Below are positions 44,096-50,533 of a DNA stretch of 50,533 nucleotides, in pieces. This DNA comes from CAZYME01 sp964648115 (GTDB taxonomy: Bacteria > Pseudomonadota > Gammaproteobacteria > Legionellales > Legionellaceae), in NCBI GenBank assembly GCA_964648115.1, contig CAZYME010000018.1:1-50533 (forward strand), given 5' to 3'. The notes under the pieces are model-generated. The model did no database searches and was not told the origin of the DNA. It saw nothing but the letters and a program-made list of their open reading frames with translations. Within the stretch, counting starts at the first letter, position 1. Every line of letters starts with the position of its first letter. The position numbers were made by a program, and so were the translations under genes.

Positions 44096-45741
44096 ATGCG
44101 CCCTTCTCACAACAAGGGAAAACCAGTGAATTTGATGTACTAGTTATCGGCACAGGACTCGCCGGGCTGCATTACTGCATGCAATTGTTAGCATTGCAGC
44201 CACATATCAAGATTGCACTGATCAGCAAAGCCGAGGCAAATGAGTGTAATAGCCGTTATGCACAAGGAGGAATCGCGGCGGTTTTCACGCCAGAAGACTC
44301 TTTGGAGTCACACATTGCAGACACGATACGTGCCGGTGATGGGCTGTGTTACACACCCACTGTCGAGTGCATCGTTCACCAAGGCCCCGAAGCTATTCAA
44401 CAATTACAGCAATACCCTATTCAATTTGATAAAATGCCCGATGGTGATTATGCCCTCGCCAAAGAAGGTGGCCACTCGCATCGACGTATTTTTAACTGCG
44501 GTGACCAAACCGGATTAACAACCATTGATGCACTAATTAAAGCTGTACGTCAGCAACCTCAAATTGAATTTTTTGAACATCACATCGCTGTCAATCTAAT
44601 TACCCACTACCACCCTCATCGAACTGACAATCAAGGCGAGGTTTTTGGTGCTTATATTTTGGATTGCCAAAAAAACAAGATCCATACGTTTTTATCACGA
44701 TGTGTTATTTTGGCTACCGGAGGCGCTGGTAAAACCTATCGATACACAACCAACCCAATAGTAGCTACCGGCGATGGCGTAGCAATGGCATACCGCGCTG
44801 GCGCCCGAGTGGGTAACATGGAATTTTATCAATTCCATCCAACTTTATTGCATCATCACTCGCTGAACAATTTCCTCATCTCAGAAGCAGTCCGCGGTGA
44901 AGGTGCTCTACTAAAAAATGCAGACACGGGCGAGCAATTCATGCACCGTTACGCACCAGCCCAATTAGAATTAGCAACCCGAGATATAGTATCTCGAGCC
45001 ATTTTTAATGAAATCGAGCAAAGTCATAGTGGATTTGTATACTTAGATACCACTCACCAATCTAAAACATTTTTAAAAAAACGTTTTCCGCAAATTTATG
45101 CGACCCTATTATCGATTGGCATTGAAATGAGCCAGGATATGATTCCAGTGGTTCCCGCAGCTCATTACCAGTGTGGCGGCGTATTAACTGATATCGACGG
45201 TCGCACGGATATAAAACGTTTGTACGCGATTGGGGAAGTGGCTTTCACGGGCTTACATGGCGCCAATCGCTTGGCGAGCAACTCCCTATTAGAAGCTGTA
45301 GTCATGGCATCTAATGCGGCCCGTTGCACTTTAAAAGACATTGCCACCCCGTGGAAGCCGCTTGATAGCATCCCAAATTGGAGCTCTCCAGGTGAGGTTA
45401 ATAATCGCCGAGCTAGCCAGATTAATGCCCACTGGCGCAGTTTGCGCGGCGAAATGACGTCGTACGCGGGGATTGTCCGCACTGAGGCAGGGCTGCAAGA
45501 TCTACTACAACTAATTATGAAACGTTACAAAATAATTGAAGAGTATTATTGGAAGCATTGCATTACTCGAGATTTTATCGAACTGCGCAACATTATTCTA
45601 AATGCCGAGTTGATTGTTCGTGCAGCGCTATCTAGAAGGGAATCAAGAGGCGGCCATTTTCGTGAGGATTTTCCACAAAAGAACGCGCTGGCTCAAGAAA
45701 GTATCTCTCGTTTAAATTCGCCACAAAATCCTTTTATTTGA
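44092..45741 (+). CDS. nadB: L-aspartate oxidase
   Basis: It oxidises L-aspartate to iminoaspartate, the first step of NAD synthesis. FAD-binding LVIGTGLAGLHYCMQL is at the N-terminus. Further marks are NSRYAQGGIAAVFTPEDS, the active-site loop GGHSHRRIFN, NMEFYQFHPTLLHH, and GEVAFTGLHGANRLASNSLLEAV. The C-terminal helical domain is complete. Length (549 aa) is usual. It overlaps purB by 4 nt (ATGA) and is followed by nadA 10 bp later. Confidence 0.96.
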   Translation: MNAPFSQQGKTSEFDVLVIGTGLAGLHYCMQLLALQPHIKIALISKAEANECNSRYAQGGIAAVFTPEDSLESHIADTIRAGDGLCYTPTVECIVHQGPEAIQQLQQYPIQFDKMPDGDYALAKEGGHSHRRIFNCGDQTGLTTIDALIKAVRQQPQIEFFEHHIAVNLITHYHPHRTDNQGEVFGAYILDCQKNKIHTFLSRCVILATGGAGKTYRYTTNPIVATGDGVAMAYRAGARVGNMEFYQFHPTLLHHHSLNNFLISEAVRGEGALLKNADTGEQFMHRYAPAQLELATRDIVSRAIFNEIEQSHSGFVYLDTTHQSKTFLKKRFPQIYATLLSIGIEMSQDMIPVVPAAHYQCGGVLTDIDGRTDIKRLYAIGEVAFTGLHGANRLASNSLLEAVVMASNAARCTLKDIATPWKPLDSIPNWSSPGEVNNRRASQINAHWRSLRGEMTSYAGIVRTEAGLQDLLQLIMKRYKIIEEYYWKHCITRDFIELRNIILNAELIVRAALSRRESRGGHFREDFPQKNALAQESISRLNSPQNPFI

Positions 45742-45751
45742 GGTCACCAAC

Positions 45752-47095
45752 TTGTTCACATCACACACTACTTACAAACCAGAAAAGACGCTCATGCACA
45801 TTACCAATGATATGAGCATTTGCCAAAGTGACTACCCACTTGACTGGTACCAAACAGATTTCATCCCTTATGCTGAAGAATATCTTGCCCTGCCTGATCG
45901 AAAGTTAACAACGGTATTAACTTGGATGACCCCTTATATTCAAAAAGCACAAGCACATTTTGGCGATCGACTGCTGCTACTTGCTCACTATTACATGGGC
46001 GGCGATATCGTGCGTCTAATTGAACAATTTGGTGGGCAAATTGGTGACTCATACCAACTAGCACTTATGGCAGCCAACCACCCTGAGAAATCTGTCATCA
46101 TTGAATCTGCAGTTCACTTTATGGCCGAGTCTATTAGCATATTGGCCAACAAAGACCAGCATGTTTACATCACGAACCCGAAATCTGGCTGCACCATGGA
46201 AATGCTAGCCAAAGATTTTATGGTTGAGCCAGCTTTTTTAGATCTCAACGAGCGATACGGTGCTGAGAATATTTTACCGGTGTGTTACATGAACACATCT
46301 GGCCGCGTAAAATCTATGACTGGCGCACAAGGTGGCGCAGTTTGTACCAGCTCTAATGTCAAAAAAATTTTCCAATGGGCACAAAGACAGCATAAAAAAA
46401 TTCTCTTTATCCCCGATCAGCACATGGGTGAAAATGTAGCCTTTTGGCTTGGTATCAAAAATATAGCGTACTGGCCTGGCGGCACTGCTGGTGCACAATA
46501 TTCGCTGGCTGCCCAAGATAAAAAAACGCTAGAACGATTTGATAAATCGGAATTAATTCTTTTCGCTAGCCAATGCGCTGTGCATACCCATTATAGCCCT
46601 GAAATGTGTGAGTATTGGCATAAGCACGGTTATACCACCGTTGTACACCCTGAATGCCGCAACGATGTTATTCGTGTCGCCCAACATGCCGGCTCTACAG
46701 CATTCATTTGGGATTATGTGGTTAATGACCGCGCGGGCACGAAGCGCTATGCAATTGGTACGGAAAATCACATGGTAGACAACGTCAAGCAGCACTGCAA
46801 AGCATTGGGTATTGACGTAGTTAACCTAGCAGAGGCACCAAAATCCGCTGAAGAGAAAGGCATAGGATGCGGCTGCGCCACCATGTCCCGCAACGACCCA
46901 CCCCATCTAGTAGCCCTACTCGACCTGTTACGCCAAGGAAAATCCATGTCATATAACGAAGTAAAAGCAGGCGATGTAGTAAATGAATTCACAGGAACTC
47001 GCAACCGCCTAGAAAAAACCGATCAAACCTGGGTTATTGATAATGCCAAAAGAGCCTTGCAAATGATGATTGACATAACCGAAGATCGAGTTTAA
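45752..47095 (+). CDS. nadA: Quinolinate synthase
   Basis: It condenses iminoaspartate with dihydroxyacetone phosphate to quinolinate, using a 4Fe-4S cluster. Likely cluster cysteines are in LPVCYMNTSG, HPECRND / ASQCAVHTHY and GCGCATMSRNDP. Substrate-site stretches include LLAHYYMGGDIVRL, FIPDQHMGENVAFWLG and VHPECRNDV. At 447 aa it belongs to the long form. A TTG at 45752 has GAGG 8 nt before it; the first ATG is at 45794 and would give 433 aa. Both starts are possible. Confidence 0.93.
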   Translation: MFTSHTTYKPEKTLMHITNDMSICQSDYPLDWYQTDFIPYAEEYLALPDRKLTTVLTWMTPYIQKAQAHFGDRLLLLAHYYMGGDIVRLIEQFGGQIGDSYQLALMAANHPEKSVIIESAVHFMAESISILANKDQHVYITNPKSGCTMEMLAKDFMVEPAFLDLNERYGAENILPVCYMNTSGRVKSMTGAQGGAVCTSSNVKKIFQWAQRQHKKILFIPDQHMGENVAFWLGIKNIAYWPGGTAGAQYSLAAQDKKTLERFDKSELILFASQCAVHTHYSPEMCEYWHKHGYTTVVHPECRNDVIRVAQHAGSTAFIWDYVVNDRAGTKRYAIGTENHMVDNVKQHCKALGIDVVNLAEAPKSAEEKGIGCGCATMSRNDPPHLVALLDLLRQGKSMSYNEVKAGDVVNEFTGTRNRLEKTDQTWVIDNAKRALQMMIDITEDRV

Positions 47096-47097
47096 CA

Positions 47098-47262
47098 AAA
47101 GGAATCGAGCAAGTAGACAAGGAGGGAAAGACCGTAGATTTCATATTGTCTGAAAAGCCCGATGAGCCAGCTTCACGTGCATTATTTGAGAAGGCCATTG
47201 GATCGCTGGTTGACCAAATATTTCAGCTATCACAGCATTGTCAGATACCCCAAGTATATTGA
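47098..47262 (+). pseudogene. IS6-family transposase remnant
   Basis: In frame from 47098 the reading is KGIEQVDKEGKTVDFILSEK, continuing PDEPASRALFEKAIG. This fits the DDE catalytic core of IS6/IS26-type transposases (..YRAVDKxGxTxDFxLSxxRDxxAAxxFxxKAI). The fit ends at about 47202, then reads on to a TGA at 47260-47262. No start or remainder is present, so it is a small fossil directly after nadA. Confidence 0.7.
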
Positions 47263-47448
47263 CAGGGCCAGATCATGAGTGCTCATTATTTATCTTGATG
47301 TCTACGTACCGCGCTTTATGCGCGGTATCCATAAATTTTGCTAGATTCCTGGATCCTGCGGTCAAGCCGCAGGACGTAGAAATAGAGACCAGATATAATG
47401 TTTTATCCCAGCATTGTTTATATTTGAGTCACTCATGCTTTCGCCCTG
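47263..47448. mobile_element. Miniature inverted-repeat element with 10-bp target duplication
   Basis: The left end cagggccagatcatgagtg is inverted at the right end as cactcatgctttcgccctg, with a few mismatches. Both sides carry agtatattga (47253-47262 and 47449-47458), the likely target duplication. No ORF. The interior at 47304-47378 carries the two-hairpin core also found at 5379-5467. Confidence 0.75.
47304..47378. repeat. Two-hairpin palindromic core (copy 2)
   Basis: Hairpin one: acgtaccgcg-cttta-tgcgcggtatcc; hairpin two: ctggatcctgcgg-tcaa-gccgcaggacgta. Order, stems and boundary bases match the minus strand of 5379-5467, while the spacers and the flanking terminal repeats differ. 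Such paired stems resemble palindromic elements described in Rickettsia. Confidence 0.75.
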
Positions 47449-47454
47449 AGTATA

Positions 47455-47482
47455 TTGACAGACAAACATAAATTTCTATACA
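47455..47482 (+). promoter_or_regulatory. Sigma-70-type promoter of the orphan gene at 47515
   Basis: TTGACA at 47455-47460, 16-bp spacer, then TATACA at 47477-47482. The first four bases of the -35 box lie in the target duplication of the adjacent miniature element, so the insertion occurred at this promoter. Confidence 0.55.
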
Positions 47483-47514
47483 GTGAGGGCATTTTTAATA
47501 AAAGGGGGTTTAGT

Positions 47515-48129
47515 ATGGCTGAATCAAAAAGAGCAATTGAAGACAGACTATTTGCCAGCCTAGCAGACCGGCAGCAAGAGGGGCAGCAAGATCAATCTGA
47601 TGCAAAGGATCCAAATTTAGAACAACATTTGATTGATTTCTTTGGTAAAAAAGTAACTTTTAGCACAACAAAGGGAGACATACTCAGCAATATGATTCAT
47701 CTTTTCAATGCGCCAGATGGAGAATTCTCAGGAGCTTCGGGAGCTAGAGATAGTGCAATGGGTGTTTCCGATGGAAGTATTGATTCTAATATTAGCGATC
47801 TTGAAAGGATACATAAAGAATTTTTCGAGCTATCAAACGAGCTATTGAAGGCAAGTCTAGTGCAGCTATCTGGTGCCGTGAATTTTTTTGCCATGCGACT
47901 TCATATAATTATCACGACCTTAAAAAGGGGTAATTATGACCAGGAGGCCCTAAATAAAGGTGTTGGTGCACTTCTTGAGTATATGCAAAAGACAGTTGAT
48001 ACCCCCAAAGACTCGACTTCTGATAATGAAATAAATGCGTATGCGTTTTTCCAAAGAAAAATACCTGAGATGGAGGCGGCATTTAGGAACTTAGAGCAAA
48101 CGAACGTAGCTAGGCAACGCCCGGAATAG
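47515..48129 (+). CDS. Orphan soluble protein, unknown function
   Basis: A 204-residue protein beginning MAESKRAIEDRLFASLADRQ. It starts at the ATG with AGGGGG 7 nt upstream; the in-frame TTG at 47455 is inside the promoter. The N-terminal 45 residues are polar and probably disordered. A helical domain follows (EFFELSNELLKASLVQLSGA, FFAMRLHIIITTLKRGNYD), with another helix at the C-terminus. There is no signal peptide and no motif I recognise. It resembles the small Legionellales orphans that are often effectors, but nothing proves this. Confidence 0.7.
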   Translation: MAESKRAIEDRLFASLADRQQEGQQDQSDAKDPNLEQHLIDFFGKKVTFSTTKGDILSNMIHLFNAPDGEFSGASGARDSAMGVSDGSIDSNISDLERIHKEFFELSNELLKASLVQLSGAVNFFAMRLHIIITTLKRGNYDQEALNKGVGALLEYMQKTVDTPKDSTSDNEINAYAFFQRKIPEMEAAFRNLEQTNVARQRPE

Positions 48130-48176
48130 CCCTTGCTTTAAGGCAGACTCAAACCCTAAGTCGAAGTGGTCAACGC

Positions 48177-48216
48177 AAGGACACCGAGAACCGATGTTTT
48201 TCTTCTTAGTGTCCTT
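48177..48216 (+). terminator. Hairpin after the orphan gene
   Basis: Arms aaggacaccgagaa and ttcttagtgtcctt pair at 12 of 14 positions with a 12-nt loop. It lies 50 nt past the stop at 48129. There is no strong T-run after it, so termination is tentative. Confidence 0.4.
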
Positions 48217-48330
48217 TAAAAGATTGCAAGATCACCCCTTAGCGATCCCCCCTGATTTCACATCACATAACAAACAAATATTGATTACAAATAGGATTTC
48301 CTGTGCTATTATTGCCCATTGATTTTTTTA

Positions 48331-50331
48331 ATGGCAAAAAATATGCCTGGTGAAACATATACTGGTGGATTGGCTTTAAATTTTTATGCTGAAGCGCAAT
48401 TTGAAGCCGAAAATGCTGAAAGCGCTCAAGAAAATCATCGGATAAAAGCACGTAATTTGTTACGCGTGTTAATGATGGGCTGGACTCCTGAGTGGCGCAA
48501 TCTTTTAACATGGCGAACGTTTAGCGCTGTATTGGTTGACCGCGATCATGAGCTAACGCAAGCTATGCGTCACGCCTTTCAGCAAGGCTTTGACCACGTT
48601 TACACACAATTAGAAGATAAACATTTAACTGAGCAAGAAAAAGCTCAAGCAGATTTATACATTAGCAATTGCTTAACCTACTTGCCATTCGCTGATATGT
48701 CACCTTACGAGTCTATATCTATTCCGCAATATGTAGATGGTAGCTGGCAACGGGTTGACTATAAGGTTACTCCAATTGAGCTAACCCCAACATATGGATT
48801 TAAAAAACTCTTTCTTGCGGAACATGACCGCGTATTTGCTTATGGCTTAGAACCTATTCACAACCCAAATGCCGAATCACATTTAATTTTTATGGGGACA
48901 ACCTATCCAGCCGGACAAGGATTTTTTACTACCGTAAACACTGATTTAGAAGCATTTGAAACAGCAGGGAAAAAACTCTACCGCACAGGCCGCGCTAATA
49001 TCACTCGCTGGCTTGATCAACAAAAGCATGAGGTACACGTATGCGGCACCAGCCTTGGTGGGGCATTAACAGAATTACTAGCACTCGATAAAGGCGGCGA
49101 TACCTTTGAAAATGGTGCCACATTCTCTCGATTTGATGCACTCAATCCTCCGGGCTTATACCACCCCTTCCGCAAAAGTAAATTTGATAATTGGGATACC
49201 TTCGAGACAAAGCCTCCAGTCTATATTCAAAAACAAGCAGATGATGTCATTTCCTGGTTTGGCATATGGAAGCCTGACTGGCATGTTCTACAGGTCACAC
49301 CCCCAGCTGATAAAAAAGGGCCTAACGGCGTCGCTGATCACGCAATCAATTACGCAGGCTTTGCTGAAACAGAATTTACAGAAGTTGATGCTAGTCAAGA
49401 TAACGAATCACGAAAAACACGTAATTGGTGGTTATATGCCGTATTACGCAGTTTTGTATATTATACCTTCCTAGTGCCTATTCGTTATCTTGTTTTGCCT
49501 CCTGTGCGTTTTGTGTTTAACCACAAAATACAACTCTTGCTAACGGGTGCATTCGTTCCTTTGTTTAAATTCTTTCCTGTTATACCGCTTTACATTCCCA
49601 TTTCGTTTGCACTCAACACGCTTTTGCCAGCCGTCATTACCGGTTATTTATTATCAACTATCATTCATTATGTAACGGATTGTATTACAGGCAAAAGTAA
49701 CTCTGATATATCAAAACTTCTTGCAGTCTTAAAGAAACAACCATTATGGAGCATACCAATAGTATTACTTTCTGCAGCTATCATCGCATCTGTCGTTTCA
49801 AGCCTGTTTCTTTTTCCAGCCTGGACTACAACGTTGACACTGGCTTTTGCTGCTATTCCTGTTGTAGTTGCAGTGCTAGGTAGAACAATAGATATCTTTC
49901 AAATTTTATTCGGTTATAACCACGTTCAACCTCCGAATTGTCATGCACCATCACTCAATCGAAATGAGAACCTGGATATTTACTCAAATACAAATGAAAC
50001 TCAGGTGACCTTCTCGTATGGTCAAATGCATGATTATTATCAAGCTAAACGCACCATGAAGGGTAAGCCGTTTCCTCCTGCAGAAGAGGTAGTATTACCA
50101 GGTGGAGCGGAACCACGTTTTTTCAAAGGCACACAAGAAACCAAGCTAGATATAATCCTCAAGGGTAGACCAGAGGAACTGACTCGTGGGGAAGCTATTA
50201 CATTCTTTGCAACAAAAGCAAAAGCCCATGATATGAAACGCACATTAGGTCTTGACCTTGCACAGGATCAATCGGAAGTGCTACGACAACATCAGCAAGA
50301 ATATACCGCGGGGAAACTTCGGTCTTTTTAG
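48331..50331 (+). CDS. Lipase-like alpha/beta-hydrolase with membrane segments, candidate effector
   Basis: A 666-residue protein. Residues 1-350 include an alpha/beta-hydrolase core with the serine nucleophile elbow GTSLGG at 239-244 (Ser241) in HEVHVCGTSLGGALTELLAL, as in class 3 lipases. A likely His is in VADHAINYAGF. From about 385 to 545 there are several hydrophobic helices (YYTFLVPIRYLVLPPVRFVF, then a pair around 480-530), and the last 120 residues are soluble and charged. No signal peptide exists. I start at the ATG 48331; a TTG at 48319 and an ATG at 48343 are alternatives, with no clear ribosome site. A membrane-associated phospholipase-like effector is inferred. Confidence 0.75.
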   Translation: MAKNMPGETYTGGLALNFYAEAQFEAENAESAQENHRIKARNLLRVLMMGWTPEWRNLLTWRTFSAVLVDRDHELTQAMRHAFQQGFDHVYTQLEDKHLTEQEKAQADLYISNCLTYLPFADMSPYESISIPQYVDGSWQRVDYKVTPIELTPTYGFKKLFLAEHDRVFAYGLEPIHNPNAESHLIFMGTTYPAGQGFFTTVNTDLEAFETAGKKLYRTGRANITRWLDQQKHEVHVCGTSLGGALTELLALDKGGDTFENGATFSRFDALNPPGLYHPFRKSKFDNWDTFETKPPVYIQKQADDVISWFGIWKPDWHVLQVTPPADKKGPNGVADHAINYAGFAETEFTEVDASQDNESRKTRNWWLYAVLRSFVYYTFLVPIRYLVLPPVRFVFNHKIQLLLTGAFVPLFKFFPVIPLYIPISFALNTLLPAVITGYLLSTIIHYVTDCITGKSNSDISKLLAVLKKQPLWSIPIVLLSAAIIASVVSSLFLFPAWTTTLTLAFAAIPVVVAVLGRTIDIFQILFGYNHVQPPNCHAPSLNRNENLDIYSNTNETQVTFSYGQMHDYYQAKRTMKGKPFPPAEEVVLPGGAEPRFFKGTQETKLDIILKGRPEELTRGEAITFFATKAKAHDMKRTLGLDLAQDQSEVLRQHQQEYTAGKLRSF

Positions 50332-50377
50332 GAGCGACACAGCTAAAAATGCCGAACGATTTTTAAATAGTTGACTC

Positions 50378-50402
50378 CTCGCCCCTTGAGGGGAGAAGGA
50401 AC
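50378..50402. repeat. Fragment of repeat family R2
   Basis: ctcctcgccccttgaggggagaaggaacc matches the right end of R2 (cttctcccctcacggggcgaaggaac), including the small hairpin cccctt-gaggggag. It lies between the lipase-like gene and the tRNA promoter. Confidence 0.6.
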
Positions 50403-50446
50403 CAAATAGTTCTTTTGTTTTATCTGAGAATATTTCTCTTACCCCA

Positions 50447-50474
50447 TTGTTTCAGCTAGGTTCTTTGTTATAAT
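50447..50474 (+). promoter_or_regulatory. Promoter of tRNA-Leu
   Basis: TTGTTT (50447-50452), 16-bp spacer, perfect TATAAT (50469-50474), and a GC-rich discriminator (gagcgcgcc) before the tRNA. GC-rich discriminators are typical of stringently controlled stable-RNA promoters. Confidence 0.7.
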
Positions 50475-50486
50475 GAGCGCGCCCGT

Positions 50487-50533
50487 GCCGGGGTGGCGGA
50501 ATTGGTAGACGCGCCGGATTCAAAATCCGGTGG
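50487..50533 (+). tRNA. tRNA-Leu(CAA), 5' part, cut by window end
   Basis: The acceptor 5' strand gccgggg is followed by tggcggaattggtagacgc, the D-arm of leucine tRNAs, and the anticodon arm ccgga-ttCAAaa-tccgg with anticodon CAA at 50521-50523. The variable arm, T arm and 3' end lie beyond the window. Confidence 0.95.

Noticed and set aside
44240..44518. Second plus-strand frame inside nadB
   Set aside because: nadB is complete with all FAD and active-site motifs; the other frame is a by-product.
1..50533. CRISPR arrays, prophage genes, restriction or toxin-antitoxin systems, riboswitches
   Set aside because: I looked for regularly spaced repeats, phage structural genes, and conserved leader structures and saw none; all repeats found are dispersed or palindromic.

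Overview
The window looks like a chromosomal segment of an intracellular gammaproteobacterium, most likely in the order Legionellales (Legionella / Coxiella / Aquicella / Berkiella-like). This is inferred from gammaproteobacterial housekeeping genes (zapD, rmuC, mreBCD, clpS-clpA, dnaB-alr) mixed with effector-like proteins: a leucine-rich-repeat protein, a lipase-like membrane protein, and orphan proteins with acidic C-termini, one of them behind a PmrA-box-like promoter. Genus cannot be fixed from sequence reading alone.

Layout. 1-1.6 kb: an LRR protein gene and a decayed second copy of its 3' end. 1.6-5.2 kb (minus): a 17-kDa-antigen-type lipoprotein, alr, dnaB and a DUF2147 protein. 5.2-5.6 kb: two nested miniature inverted-repeat elements, each with an 8-bp target duplication. 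5.6-10.6 kb: zapD, a secreted cysteine-rich protein with a tandem domain, and dnaE. 10.8-15.7 kb: a small orphan gene and an oppA-oppB-oppC-type peptide importer without its ATPases. 16-20.4 kb: a choloylglycine-hydrolase-family enzyme, ligA and rmuC. 20.5-22 kb: a small secreted cysteine-rich protein and a two-TM candidate effector. 22-29.7 kb (minus): clpA, clpS, icd, an MFS transporter, a flavin monooxygenase and a lipoprotein hydrolase. 29.8-32.8 kb (minus): mreD, mreC, mreB and a ComEA-like protein. 33-40.1 kb (minus): an overlapping five-gene unit ppsA - antiporter - nadC - murG - M20 peptidase. 40.4-42.5 kb (minus): two tandem paralogues of unknown function. 42.7-47.1 kb (plus): purB-nadB-nadA. 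47.1-50.5 kb: an IS6-type transposase remnant, another miniature element, an orphan gene, the lipase-like membrane protein, and the 5' part of a tRNA-Leu(CAA) cut by the window end.

How it works together. Most genes are core functions: replication (dnaB, dnaE, ligA), cell shape and division (mreBCD, zapD, murG, alr), proteolysis (clpAP adaptor and chaperone), central metabolism (icd, ppsA) and NAD synthesis (nadA, nadB, nadC at two loci). Intergenic spaces are unusually full of palindromic repeats. I see at least three dispersed families (R1, R2, R3) plus four miniature transposon-like elements with readable target duplications, two of which are inserted inside older repeats. Two elements with different termini carry the same two-hairpin core. 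The candidate new biology is the orphan proteins and this repeat system. I found no CRISPR array, prophage, toxin-antitoxin or defence island.
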